A stretch of 64,000 bases of DNA, taken from contig JBBRAM010000011.1 of assembly GCA_038206765.1 (NCBI GenBank), forward strand, positions 54,447 to 118,446, written 5' to 3'. The notes under the pieces were generated by a model. The model was not told where the DNA came from and did no database searches. It was given only the letters and a program-made list of their open reading frames with translations. This DNA is from UKL13-2 sp038206765. Its GTDB lineage: Bacteria; Pseudomonadota; Gammaproteobacteria; Burkholderiales; Usitatibacteraceae. The position numbers were made by a program, and so were the translations under genes. Below are positions 14,468 through 23,432 of this stretch, piece after piece (within the stretch, counting starts at the first letter, position 1; each line of letters starts with the position of its first letter).

Positions 14468-16771
14468 ATGTTTAAAGCATTCGGTACCTTCATACACAAA
14501 ACACCTTGGTGGGCACTGATCCTGCTGGGGCTTTCGACGCTGGCATTTTTGGTTATCTTCACCACGCCGTTTCAGTTATTGCGCCTGTCTGAGAGCGGCT
14601 CAAGCCCGGAAGAGCGCCGCCTGATCCAAAAAGAAATCGAATCCGCTTGGGTGGATTCAGGGCTTGGGGTGGCCGAAGGTGTGGTGGCCAGTTTCCGTGA
14701 ACGTGCGACCGACCCCGCCAGAAAAGCGGAGCTAGACCAAGCGATGGAAGAAATTTCCCGCGCCCGCCAAGAAATTTCAAACGCCGAAAAAGACGGCTCC
14801 AAAGCGGCCAAAGAGGCCGCAAAGGAAGCTGCCAATGCTGCCAACGAAGTCGCACAAAACGCGGTAGCCGCCGCGATGGAAAGTGTGCGCGAGGCAGCTG
14901 ACGGCGTGTTCGAAAACGCCCGCGATCGTCGCATCGAAATTGAAGAGGCGCGACGCAACATTGCAGACTCACTCAAAACCGCCGGCGTCACCAGTCCGGA
15001 TGCGCTCAAGGCTATTGACGAGCAACTCGCCGCCGCCAAAAAACTAGAGGATGCCGCAAAAAAGGCCCTCGACGAACTCACGCGCTCAATGAATAAAGAC
15101 GAGATCAAGCTCAATATCGGTGGGGACGGCGTAAAAATTTCGACCGATAACAACATCATCAAAAATACGATCAAAAATACCCTCAAGAACGCCAATAAGC
15201 AAAGGGCTCTGGACAGCAAGAACGAAAAAGCATCGGCAAAATCAGACGACGCACTCAAATTTGACGGGACTATCAACGGAACGCGCTTGAAAGGTTCCAT
15301 TGACTTGAGCGGCACTGCCATACCGCCAATTAAGGTTGAAACGGTGGATATGGTTGGCTCACCACCTTTGCCGCCACCGCCGCCGCCGACACCCTTAGCC
15401 CCGGAAATCCGCAAAGACATTCACAAAACAGTGACGACGGCTGCCAAGCGAATTGGCTTGGGCTCGATATTGATCCTGATTTTCATACCAGTTTTTATTG
15501 TTACGCTGTTTGCAAAATATTTTATTGACCGCTCGCGCCGCGCCACAGCATATGCTGAAACGCAGACCCGTGAGGCCGAATTTCAAAGCGCTAACCGCCA
15601 AATTGTTGAGGCGCGATTACAAGCGCTCCAGGCGCAGGTCGAGCCACATTTTCTATACAACACATTAGCCAATGTCCAAGCGCTAACCGAAGTCGATCCG
15701 CCACTGGCCAACAAAATGGTCGGCCATTTGATTCAATATCTGCGTGCTGCGCTGCCAAAAATGCGCGAGACCACCTCGACTGTCGGCCAAGAGGTTGAGT
15801 TGGTACGGGCGTATTTAAATATCCTCAAAATACGGATGGGCGATCGCTTGGCGTTTGACATTGCCGTGCCCACCGAGCTTGAAGCCCTACCTTTCCCGCC
15901 TCTGATGCTGCCATCACTGGTCGAGAACGCCATCAAACACGGCTTGGAGCCGCAGCGTGACGGTGGCCGTATTGATGTCGTCGCCGAAAGAATCGGGGGA
16001 GATGGGGTTGGAAATGGCGGTGCAACGATTCGGATGATCGTCAAAGATACCGGGCGCGGCCTCACCGATGCGCCAACGCAAGCAGGCGGCGGCGTCGGGC
16101 TTTCCAACATTCGTGAACGCTTGCAAGCGCTGTTTGGGGATCGTGCCAAACTGACCTTGGAATCAAATGACCCCAAGGGTGTTGTCGCTACTATTGACGT
16201 TCCCGCAGCCCCCATAGCGGTGATGGCAGCGTTTACCGCGACTGGGGCCGTACCACGATCACTATTTGGGAATGCGCCAACGAAACCCGTAGAGCCCTCG
16301 CCCAAAGGTTTTGCTGCTCGCAGCTGGTGGATTGCCCGTAAGACGCACAGCTTGTGGCTGCGCGTCTTGACCTCAGTCTTTATTGGCGTCGTCGTTTTGC
16401 TCGGCGTTGGCTTACTGCTGGGGTTGGCCGCGCTGGCGTCGGGCGCTTTGCCGGTGAATTTGTCTGGGCATGAATTGGTCGGTGTCGATGGGATGGCATT
16501 CGGCTCAATTGCGCTCTTGGCGGCATTTTGCTTGCTAGTGCTGGTGGCGATTATATTGGCGGTATTAGCGTACGGGTTGGGCGTATTATTTGGCTTCTTG
16601 CTGGTGGGGATTCCAGCCATCATCGCAATCTCGCTGTTCCCGGCGATGGCACCGTTTATATTGGTTGGCTTGATTGTTTGGTGGTTCATGAAGCAAAGTA
16701 AGAAAAAGAAGTTGGCGGCCGCGGCCAGGCGGCAAGCCGAACAAGAAGCCATCAACAGCGCGGAAAATTAA
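14468..16771 (+). CDS. LytS-type sensor kinase 2, with long coiled-coil domain and extra C-terminal membrane region
   Basis: A 767-residue kinase with unusual layout. TM1 lies at about 14-37. An Ala/Glu/Lys-rich region (about 85-215) should form long helices or coiled coil and is followed by polar sequence and a polyproline run (LPPPPPPTP). TM2 lies at about 329-352, so residues 40-328 would be periplasmic. The kinase core follows: His394 in VEPHFLYNTLANVQAL, N box ENAIKHGLEP (Asn487), and GVGLSNIRERL. After the ATPase domain come about 150 further residues with three to four hydrophobic helices (about 630-740) and a basic tail. Normal family members end after the G box, so the C-terminal membrane part is atypical. 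The gene has its own 216-bp upstream spacer. Confidence 0.9.
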   Translation: MFKAFGTFIHKTPWWALILLGLSTLAFLVIFTTPFQLLRLSESGSSPEERRLIQKEIESAWVDSGLGVAEGVVASFRERATDPARKAELDQAMEEISRARQEISNAEKDGSKAAKEAAKEAANAANEVAQNAVAAAMESVREAADGVFENARDRRIEIEEARRNIADSLKTAGVTSPDALKAIDEQLAAAKKLEDAAKKALDELTRSMNKDEIKLNIGGDGVKISTDNNIIKNTIKNTLKNANKQRALDSKNEKASAKSDDALKFDGTINGTRLKGSIDLSGTAIPPIKVETVDMVGSPPLPPPPPPTPLAPEIRKDIHKTVTTAAKRIGLGSILILIFIPVFIVTLFAKYFIDRSRRATAYAETQTREAEFQSANRQIVEARLQALQAQVEPHFLYNTLANVQALTEVDPPLANKMVGHLIQYLRAALPKMRETTSTVGQEVELVRAYLNILKIRMGDRLAFDIAVPTELEALPFPPLMLPSLVENAIKHGLEPQRDGGRIDVVAERIGGDGVGNGGATIRMIVKDTGRGLTDAPTQAGGGVGLSNIRERLQALFGDRAKLTLESNDPKGVVATIDVPAAPIAVMAAFTATGAVPRSLFGNAPTKPVEPSPKGFAARSWWIARKTHSLWLRVLTSVFIGVVVLLGVGLLLGLAALASGALPVNLSGHELVGVDGMAFGSIALLAAFCLLVLVAIILAVLAYGLGVLFGFLLVGIPAIIAISLFPAMAPFILVGLIVWWFMKQSKKKKLAAAARRQAEQEAINSAEN

Positions 16772-16834
16772 GCGACAATTCACCGTCAATTGCAATTATC
16801 AACGTCACCTAACAACAACACTTTGGTTAAACAC

Positions 16835-17605
16835 ATGAATTTTACCGCGATTATTGCTGAAGACGAACCCATCCTTCGCGCTCAGCTCAAAGCAAAGCTC
16901 ACCAAGCTCTGGCCAGATTTAACCATTTTGGCTGATGTCGGCGATGGTGAAGCGGCGCTAGAAGCGATAGCCGAACATCAGCCCACGCTTGCCTTCCTCG
17001 ATATTCAAATGCCCGAAATGACCGGCATCGAGGTCGCCAAAAGCCTATCTCAAAACCGCAAACTGAAATGTCATGTGGTGTTCGTTACCGCGTTTGACCA
17101 ATACGCCGTGGAAGCCTTCAATACTGGCGCGATCGACTATGTGCTCAAACCCTATTCGGACGAGCGCTTGCAGGCAGCGATTGACCGTTTAACAGAGCGT
17201 TTAAGTGCCGTCCCAGCGCAGCCGCAAAACTTAGAAGCGCTGATCCAGCACCTCGCCGCGAAGCTCAATCATGGTGTGGAAAAATTAAAATGGATCAAAG
17301 CTAATATCGGCGCCAATCTTCGGTTGATCCCGATAGACGATGTGCTGTTTTTTCAATCTGACGAAAAATATACCGTGGTCGCCACCAAGGAGTTCGATGC
17401 GCTGATCAAGACGCCGATCAAAGAATTATTGGACGGTTTGGATAACGAAAAATTCTGGCAAATTCACCGCTCAACGGTGGTGAATGCGACCGCCATCGAT
17501 GCCGTCACCCGCGATTTTCGCGGGCAAGCAACGGTGAAAGTTAAGGGGCGAAAAGAAAACTTAACGGTTTCAAGGCCGTTCTCGCACCTGTTTAAGCAAA
17601 TGTAA
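16835..17605 (+). CDS. LytTR response regulator 2 of the array
   Basis: Regulator of 256 residues from the ATG at 16835 (the frame is open to a TTG at 16790). The receiver has Glu9/Asp10, phospho-acceptor Asp56 (FLDIQMPEMTG) and Lys105 (YVLKPY). The LytTR domain (about 148-256) closely resembles regulator 1: LIPIDDVLFFQSDEKYT, FWQIHRSTVV, LTVSRPFSHLFKQM. The nearly identical C-terminal ends of regulators 1 and 2 point to a recent duplication. It follows kinase 2 by 63 bp and is its probable partner. Confidence 0.92.
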   Translation: MNFTAIIAEDEPILRAQLKAKLTKLWPDLTILADVGDGEAALEAIAEHQPTLAFLDIQMPEMTGIEVAKSLSQNRKLKCHVVFVTAFDQYAVEAFNTGAIDYVLKPYSDERLQAAIDRLTERLSAVPAQPQNLEALIQHLAAKLNHGVEKLKWIKANIGANLRLIPIDDVLFFQSDEKYTVVATKEFDALIKTPIKELLDGLDNEKFWQIHRSTVVNATAIDAVTRDFRGQATVKVKGRKENLTVSRPFSHLFKQM

Positions 17606-17730
17606 TCCGCCGGTTTCATCAGGAAAATTTCCGCTTCATCGCGTATTTTTCCGCCTAATCGCAAGCGAGTCGCATCGACAAAATTAAACCGGCATAGTGA
17701 AGCCAGATATAAATTAACCGGTTGCGCAGG

Positions 17731-18957
17731 ATGAAGAAATTTCCGTGGCTCTACATTACCGTGCTCACGCTGTTCGTGGGACTGCCGCTGGGCGGTCTGG
17801 TGGGCCAAGGTGTTGCATTCGCGTACCGTTCGATCCCGCTGGGCGTCGCAGCAGGCTTCGTGTTCGCCTTTTTACTTATTTCACTCATTACGCTTTATTA
17901 CCGCCGCGCCATGCTGAGGCGCGACCCAAATTTTACGCTGGGCGATCTTTCCACACAACGCATAACCACACTGGTACTGCCTGTTTCGGCAGATGATGCG
18001 TTCGATTTGTGTGTTGAGTCGGTGCAATATTTGCCCGGCTTCTTTGCATTCATATCATCAAAGACAGCACTCAAAATCGAAGGAACAACGGGCGGCGGCG
18101 GTGGCGCGGGCTATTTTTCACTCGGCGCTCCGGGCGAGCGCATAGCGGTTGCCATCAAACACCTTGCGCCACAGCAAGCCGAAGTGACTGTCGAAAGCAG
18201 ACCAGCGACTTTTTTCATCGTGCTCGACTTTGGTAAGAACCGCCAAAACCTTAATGCAATTTCTAAAGGCATCACCTACCAAATCACCCGCCGGTTTGAA
18301 GAACAGCGCGAAGCTACCCAGCGCGCTGAGATGCAACGTGCGCTAACCGAAGCCAAACTCAGCGTGCTGGAAGCGCATATTGAGCCGCATTTTTTATATA
18401 ACACTTTGGCCAATGCGCAACTCCTCATCCGCCAAGACCCGAAACGTGCAGATGAAATGTTGGGTAATTTAATCATTTATTTGCGATCATCACTCCCACA
18501 GCCGGGCGCGCATCAAAATGGGGTGAGTTCGACGTTGGGCCGGGAAATTGAACGTTCAAGTGCCTATTTAGAAATCCTCAAAATTCGCATGGGCTCAAGG
18601 CTAAATGTTCGCGTAAAAATGCCAGAAAGCCTTGCTGGATGCGGCTTTCCAACCATGATGGTACAAACGCTAGTCGAAAATGCGATTAAACATGGCTTGG
18701 AATCCAAGCCCGGCGGCGGCACGATTTCAATTGAAGCCGCTGCAATCAATGCACAACTCGTCTTGACAGTGAGCGATGACGGCCTAGGCTTGCAGGAAAA
18801 CACATCAGGCACGGGGCTAGGATTAAAAAATATCCGGGACCGCTTAAAGCTCAGTTTCAACGACGATGCCGCGTTAAGCCTAAAACCTAACCTACCAAGT
18901 GGGATGATCGCAACGATCACCATTCCTTTCAGCGGGGCATCGAAAAATGAAAAATAA
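17731..18957 (+). CDS. LytS-type sensor kinase 3, with an internal soluble domain
   Basis: A 408-residue kinase from the ATG at 17731 (a TTG three codons upstream is possible). Two hydrophobic helices (about 5-28 and 36-55) form a hairpin anchor. Residues about 70-190 form a soluble, probably cytoplasmic domain (starting LVLPVSADDAFDLCVESV, with a GGGGGAG turn) that vaguely recalls SRPBCC/START-like folds. The kinase core has His220 in IEPHFLYNTLANAQLL, the N box ENAIKHGLES and GLGLKNIRDRL. The 3' end overlaps regulator 3 by 11 bp, which indicates translational coupling. Confidence 0.92.
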   Translation: MKKFPWLYITVLTLFVGLPLGGLVGQGVAFAYRSIPLGVAAGFVFAFLLISLITLYYRRAMLRRDPNFTLGDLSTQRITTLVLPVSADDAFDLCVESVQYLPGFFAFISSKTALKIEGTTGGGGGAGYFSLGAPGERIAVAIKHLAPQQAEVTVESRPATFFIVLDFGKNRQNLNAISKGITYQITRRFEEQREATQRAEMQRALTEAKLSVLEAHIEPHFLYNTLANAQLLIRQDPKRADEMLGNLIIYLRSSLPQPGAHQNGVSSTLGREIERSSAYLEILKIRMGSRLNVRVKMPESLAGCGFPTMMVQTLVENAIKHGLESKPGGGTISIEAAAINAQLVLTVSDDGLGLQENTSGTGLGLKNIRDRLKLSFNDDAALSLKPNLPSGMIATITIPFSGASKNEK

Positions 18958-19738
18958 TCAAACAGCGGTCATTGCGGAGGATGAGGAGTTATTGCGGAAC
19001 GAGCTCGCCACCCAACTCAAACTAGCTTGGCCCGAACTCAACATCGTCGCACTGGCCGAGGACGGCGCCTCCGCGCTTGAGGAAATTGCGGCGCACAAAC
19101 CGGACATCGCCTTTCTCGATATTCGCATGCCCGGCTTAACCGGCTTGGATGTCGCTGCCGCACTCAAGGAGTGTTCGCCTCAAACGCGAATCGTCTTCGT
19201 TACGGCTTATCAACAATATGCCGTTGATGCGTTTGAAAAAGGGGCGGTAGATTATCTGTTGAAGCCTATTCAAGCAGACCGTTTGGCGGCCACCGTGGCA
19301 CGGTTAAAAATCACGAGCCCCAGTACTGGCGAGGCTCTCGGGGCATCGCCTGACACCGTCAGTGCTTTATTGGCACAGCTAAAATTGAACATAGAAACTG
19401 AATCTAAACGTGAGCCGCTGGCATGGATTACCGCTGGCGCCGGTAAAGACACGAAGCTCATCATGGTCGACGAAGTCGCTTATTTTCAAGCCGATAGTAA
19501 ATATACCGTGGTTATGACGGCCGATGGCGAGGCACTTATTCGGACACCGATCAAAGAGTTACTCGAACAGCTTGACGCAAGCCAATTCAAACAAATCCAC
19601 CGCGCCACGATTGTGAATCTGCGGGCAATAAAAGCCGTCTCGCGCGACGAAACCGGCAAAGGGATGATTAAACTCAAAACGCGTAAAGAAACGCTGGCCG
19701 TGAGCCAACCGTTTATGTATTTGTTTCGGAATATGTAG
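18947..19738 (+). CDS. LytTR response regulator 3 of the array
   Basis: Regulator of 263 residues. The receiver has Glu11/Asp12, phospho-acceptor Asp58 (FLDIRMPGLTG) and Lys106 (YLLKPI). The LytTR domain (about 155-263) has IMVDEVAYFQADSKYT, FKQIHRATIV and LAVSQPFMYLF, and is more diverged than regulators 1 and 2. The start codon lies inside the end of kinase 3. This is the last gene of the three-pair array; a GNAT gene begins 18 bp later on the same strand and may be read through. Confidence 0.92.
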   Translation: MKNNQTAVIAEDEELLRNELATQLKLAWPELNIVALAEDGASALEEIAAHKPDIAFLDIRMPGLTGLDVAAALKECSPQTRIVFVTAYQQYAVDAFEKGAVDYLLKPIQADRLAATVARLKITSPSTGEALGASPDTVSALLAQLKLNIETESKREPLAWITAGAGKDTKLIMVDEVAYFQADSKYTVVMTADGEALIRTPIKELLEQLDASQFKQIHRATIVNLRAIKAVSRDETGKGMIKLKTRKETLAVSQPFMYLFRNM

Positions 19739-19756
19739 GATAGGTAAAATGGGCGA

Positions 19757-20290
19757 ATGCAAAGCCAAATTGGAAATCAAACCGCACTTTCGATGCGGCG
19801 ACTCATCAATTCCGAGCCCGACCGCACGCTGATCAACAGCGTCATCGCCGCATCCGATGATTATTCCGTGTTGGTGACAGGTGCGCCGAAGCAACTGGGG
19901 GATGCTGATTCAACCTTGACCGATGGTCCACCGAATGGGTTGCTGGAAAATAAATTCGTTCTCGGTTTTTTCCATGGTGACGAGATGGTTGGCTTTGCGG
20001 ATATTTACCGCGGCTGGAATGCGCCCCATAAAGCGCACATCGGATTTTTATTACTGTCGCCACAGCATCGCGGTCGCGGCGTCGGCAGCCAGGCATTGGC
20101 GCACATCACTGCGCTCGCGAAAACTTGGATTAGCATCGACACCTTGCGGATTGGCGTCGTTGCCAACAATACGCGCGGCCTCACGTTTTGGCGCAAAATG
20201 GGTTTTGTTGAAACTGGCGATTTAAAAAAAGCGGTCAAACCGTTTGTTGCCGATATTCTGGTTTTTGAAAAATCCATTTCTAGTTCTTAA
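19757..20290 (+). CDS. GNAT-family N-acetyltransferase
   Basis: A 177-residue acetyltransferase with the acetyl-CoA loop in LSPQHRGRGVGSQAL and the following conserved asparagine region (VVANNTRGLTFWRKMGF), a classic GNAT C-terminal half. The substrate is unknown; the N-terminal half is longer than in the GNAT gene at 2681 and unrelated in detail. It begins 18 bp after the third LytTR regulator, so it may belong to that transcript. Confidence 0.85.
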   Translation: MQSQIGNQTALSMRRLINSEPDRTLINSVIAASDDYSVLVTGAPKQLGDADSTLTDGPPNGLLENKFVLGFFHGDEMVGFADIYRGWNAPHKAHIGFLLLSPQHRGRGVGSQALAHITALAKTWISIDTLRIGVVANNTRGLTFWRKMGFVETGDLKKAVKPFVADILVFEKSISSS

Positions 20291-20314
20291 CCTCCCCAAA
20301 ATTTTTAATCCGAT

Positions 20315-20845
20315 ATGATCTATTCCCTAGCCAACAAAACCCCGCAACTGCTCGGCAATAATTACGTCGCGCCCACCGCCACCGTGATCGGCGATGTGGT
20401 GCTGGGACAAAACGCCAGCGTTTGGTGGGGCGTGACGATTCGCGGTGATAACGACACCATCACTCTTGGCAAAAGTGTGAATATTCAGGACGGCGCTGTC
20501 TTGCATACCGATGAGGGGACTAAGCTCACGCTCGCCGACAATGTGAGTGTCGGTCATATGGCAATGCTTCACGGCTGCACCGTGGGCGAAGGTTCACTTA
20601 TCGGCATTAAAGCGGTGGTGTTGAACGGTGCGGTGATCGGGCGCGATTGCTTAATCGGCGCCAACGCATTAGTAACAGAAGGCAAAGTGATCCCGGATCG
20701 CTCACTCGTCATGGGGTCGCCCGCGAAAGTAGTTAAAACATTAAGTGATGAACAGGTATTGATGATTCGTGGCATCGCGCAACACTATGTCGACAATGCG
20801 GCCCGCTACCGGGCGTCATTAAAAATCGTCGATAGCGCACCCTAG
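20315..20845 (+). CDS. Gamma-class carbonic anhydrase-like protein (YrdA/CaiE type)
   Basis: A left-handed beta-helix protein of 176 residues built from hexapeptide repeats (for example VIGDVVLGQNASVW, VNIQDGAVLH). Three histidines in the family's metal-site pattern are visible in VLHTDEG and VGHMAMLHGC, so zinc (or iron) binding and trimer formation are likely. Whether the protein hydrates CO2 is uncertain; many YrdA-type members show no activity. It lies 24 bp after the GNAT gene on the same strand. Confidence 0.9.
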   Translation: MIYSLANKTPQLLGNNYVAPTATVIGDVVLGQNASVWWGVTIRGDNDTITLGKSVNIQDGAVLHTDEGTKLTLADNVSVGHMAMLHGCTVGEGSLIGIKAVVLNGAVIGRDCLIGANALVTEGKVIPDRSLVMGSPAKVVKTLSDEQVLMIRGIAQHYVDNAARYRASLKIVDSAP

Positions 20846-20893
20846 CCCCGCGTTGCGACGTCAGTTTCGTCGAAGTCACCAACCGCGCCCATA

Positions 20894-22096
20894 ATGCCTC
20901 GTCCAATCGATCAATCCGGCACCTACCGCGCCTACAACCCCGCGTGGCCACAAATCCAACCAGCACCATGGCGGGCGGGGCGCGGTGCTTTGTTGTTGTA
21001 CACCTTGGTTGTTTTGTATGCGAGCTTGAACCCGTTTGTCGGTTGGCGCATGCCGCAAGTATTTACGCTGTTGAGCTGGCCAAAATACATCACTATTTTT
21101 GATGTCACGCTCAATATTGCGGCTTACACGCCTGTCGGGGTGCTTTGGGCGAACTTTTTTGTTGCGGCAATTCGGCGACGTAATTACGATTTGCACGGCT
21201 ATTACCCGGAGATGCAGGCGATAGCGTGGCGTGCAGGGCTGTTGGCGGTGTTGGTGGCGGGCGCACTGTCTGGGGCAATGGAATCATTGCAGGCATTTTT
21301 GCCGAGCCGCGTCAGTTCGTTAGCCGATTGGCTATCGAATAGTTTCGGTGCCATGCTGGGCGCAATTTTTATTGTCGCCAAGCCTGGCCGCGCGGTTCTG
21401 GAAAGTGTTGAGCGCTGGCGCTATCGGCATTTTGCAGCCGGCAACGTAGTAGATTGGGGGTTGCTGTTGCTAGGGTTATGGTTATTTGCCCAGCTAAATC
21501 CGGCAATCCCTTTTTTTGAGGCGGGGAATGTAGTTAACAGCGTGGCGCCCAGCGCAGTCGCCAATGCCGCGAGCCCACTGGCCGGGAGTGAAAATCTGCA
21601 TCCCTACGATCCGCTGTTTTTGCTGCCGCAAGCAGTCGGCATTGCGCTCAATGTGTGTGGCTTTGCGCTATTTATTACCCTGTTGCTACATCCGGCAAAG
21701 CAGGTGTGGCTCAATGTCTGGATTGTTCTAATAGCGGGGTTTGTGGCAAAAGTCTCGATGGCATCGCTGATGCTCAAGGCGCCATTGTTGGTTGCATGGC
21801 TTGCGCCCGGCACGGTGGTCGGATTGACATCCGGGCTGCTGTTGGCGACATTTTTTGCCAAGCTTGGCGAACGCTGGCGCACATTGAGCGCCACGTTATT
21901 TGTGTTTGCAGGCGGTGTGATGGTGAAAATTTCAAGCGTCTATAACGCGTTTGATGAAACCCTCCGATTGTTTGATTGGCCTTATGGTCAGCTTGTTAAC
22001 TTTGCGAGTTTGACGCGCTGGCTGAGCGAGGTCTGGCCGCTGGCGGCGGTTATATTTCTGGCCACTGTATTTGTGCGGCAACGGCGTATTCTTTAG
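20894..22096 (+). CDS. VanZ-like family membrane protein
   Basis: A 400-residue integral membrane protein. The N-terminal half has the VanZ-like pattern: a first helix LYTLVVLYASLNPF, then DVTLNIAAYTPVGVLWAN, and ALSGAMESLQAFLPSRVSSLADWLSN (quoted in part as ESLQAFLPSR). The C-terminal half has about five further helices without recognisable motif. VanZ itself gives low-level teicoplanin resistance, but most family members have no assigned role; an envelope function is a guess. It starts 48 bp after the gamma carbonic anhydrase gene. Confidence 0.85.
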   Translation: MPRPIDQSGTYRAYNPAWPQIQPAPWRAGRGALLLYTLVVLYASLNPFVGWRMPQVFTLLSWPKYITIFDVTLNIAAYTPVGVLWANFFVAAIRRRNYDLHGYYPEMQAIAWRAGLLAVLVAGALSGAMESLQAFLPSRVSSLADWLSNSFGAMLGAIFIVAKPGRAVLESVERWRYRHFAAGNVVDWGLLLLGLWLFAQLNPAIPFFEAGNVVNSVAPSAVANAASPLAGSENLHPYDPLFLLPQAVGIALNVCGFALFITLLLHPAKQVWLNVWIVLIAGFVAKVSMASLMLKAPLLVAWLAPGTVVGLTSGLLLATFFAKLGERWRTLSATLFVFAGGVMVKISSVYNAFDETLRLFDWPYGQLVNFASLTRWLSEVWPLAAVIFLATVFVRQRRIL

Positions 22097-22152
22097 TATT
22101 GCTTAGTACTGAATTGTAGAAATTTTAAAAATATTTTTAGAAAGAATTTACG

Positions 22153-22479
22153 ATGAATGCAGCCAGCCATTCAGGCTACTACCAACACCATGTTTTTTTC
22201 TGTGTAAACCAACGCGACGACGGCCGGGCCTGTTGCAATCAACACGATGCGGAAGGCGTTCGTGCTTACGCTAAAGATCGTATCAAGGCGCTCAAACTTA
22301 ACGGCGAAGGCAAAGTGCGCATCAACACGGCGGGCTGCTTGGATCGCTGCGATGAAGGGCCTGTACTGGTGATATATCCAGACAATGTTTGGTATACCTA
22401 CATCGACAAAAACGATGTGGATGAAATTATTTCCGAGCATATTCAACACGGCCGAATAGTTGAGCGCCTGAAAATTTGA
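22153..22479 (+). CDS. Thioredoxin-like [2Fe-2S] ferredoxin
   Basis: A 108-residue protein of the family related to the NuoE C-terminal domain and to Azotobacter FeSII-like small ferredoxins. Cysteines are spaced as HHVFFCVNQRDDGRACC in the first half and NTAGCLDRCDEGP in the second, which supplies the four cluster ligands (one N-terminal pair and one C-terminal Cx3C pair). The family signature GPVLVIYPDNVWY follows. It is likely an electron carrier with an unknown partner. The 3' flank (22480-22502) holds a short AT-rich direct repeat (AATTTAAAT units). Confidence 0.88.
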   Translation: MNAASHSGYYQHHVFFCVNQRDDGRACCNQHDAEGVRAYAKDRIKALKLNGEGKVRINTAGCLDRCDEGPVLVIYPDNVWYTYIDKNDVDEIISEHIQHGRIVERLKI

Positions 22480-22539
22480 ACAATTTAAATAATTTAAATA
22501 ATTCAGAACACCACCAACACCAAGAAAGCGAAATACTAT

Positions 22540-23238
22540 ATGGCGAGCGCATTCCCCAATATTGCCTCCACTATAGCCGGCGATGCTGATGCCAATACCG
22601 GTGCCATTGAACTCCGCGCCCATCTGCCAGTCGATGTTACGCCGCGTGCCGTGGCGGTCGTGGCGCATCCGCATCCGCTGTTCGGTGGAACGATGGACAA
22701 TAAGGTGGTCACTACCATTGCACGTGCATTTTTTGATGCGGGAGCTGCCACTTATCGGTTTAATTTTCGCGGTGTCGGTGCGAGCGAAGGCGTGCATGAC
22801 GAAGGCCGTGGCGAGACGGCTGATATGCTGAAGGTCATTGCGCATGTACGTGAGCAAATGCGCTCCTTGTATGCAGATTTGCCGCCGTTGCCACTGTGGC
22901 TAGCTGGATTTTCATTTGGCGGCGCGGTGACACTGGCCGCGAGCGAGGATGTGGAGGCGACTGAAATGGTTTTGGTTGCCCCTGCGTTTGAGCGACTGTC
23001 CGCTTGGAGAAATGCGAAAACAGGTTTGCAGATGATTGGTAATCCGCCCGAAACTGCGATTATCATTCACGGCGAAAAAGATGAAACAGTTCCGCTGGCC
23101 GATTCGCTAGACTGGGCGCGGCCACGCAATATTCCCGTTATCGTCGTGCCCGATGCCGATCATTTTTTTCATTTGCGGCTGCCTATTATCAAACGCTTGG
23201 TCTCGCGGCTGGCGGTCGGGGCAGGAGCATCGCTTTAG
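22540..23238 (+). CDS. Alpha/beta hydrolase (dienelactone-hydrolase-like)
   Basis: A 232-residue cytoplasmic hydrolase of a widespread proteobacterial family. Visible motifs are HPHPLFGGTMDNKVV near the N-terminus, the oxyanion strand RFNFRGVGASEGVHD, the nucleophile elbow GFSFGG (Ser at the centre), a probable acid in GEKDETVP, and the catalytic His in DADHFFH. The substrate is unknown. It begins 60 bp after the ferredoxin gene on the same strand. Confidence 0.88.
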   Translation: MASAFPNIASTIAGDADANTGAIELRAHLPVDVTPRAVAVVAHPHPLFGGTMDNKVVTTIARAFFDAGAATYRFNFRGVGASEGVHDEGRGETADMLKVIAHVREQMRSLYADLPPLPLWLAGFSFGGAVTLAASEDVEATEMVLVAPAFERLSAWRNAKTGLQMIGNPPETAIIIHGEKDETVPLADSLDWARPRNIPVIVVPDADHFFHLRLPIIKRLVSRLAVGAGASL

Positions 23239-23432
23239 CTTAATCTGCACTTCTAAGGCTATTCAAGCCCCGAAGTTTCGTCAAGCCTAGCACCACCTCT
23301 GGCGGCGACGGCAAAAAGTGATGCGTTTCATAGCGCGGGCCAGTAACAAGGGTGATACTCGTTTTAATCGCGTTATTTTCGGAGATATTGCGAGCCCATC
23401 CAACCCAAGCCAATCCTACGTAACGAAACTGC

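Noticed and set aside
15733..16755. Long open frame (340 codons) antisense to sensor kinase 2
   Set aside because: Its sequence is low-complexity Ser/Pro/Thr/Ala and follows the codon shadow of the kinase gene, whose motifs are clear.
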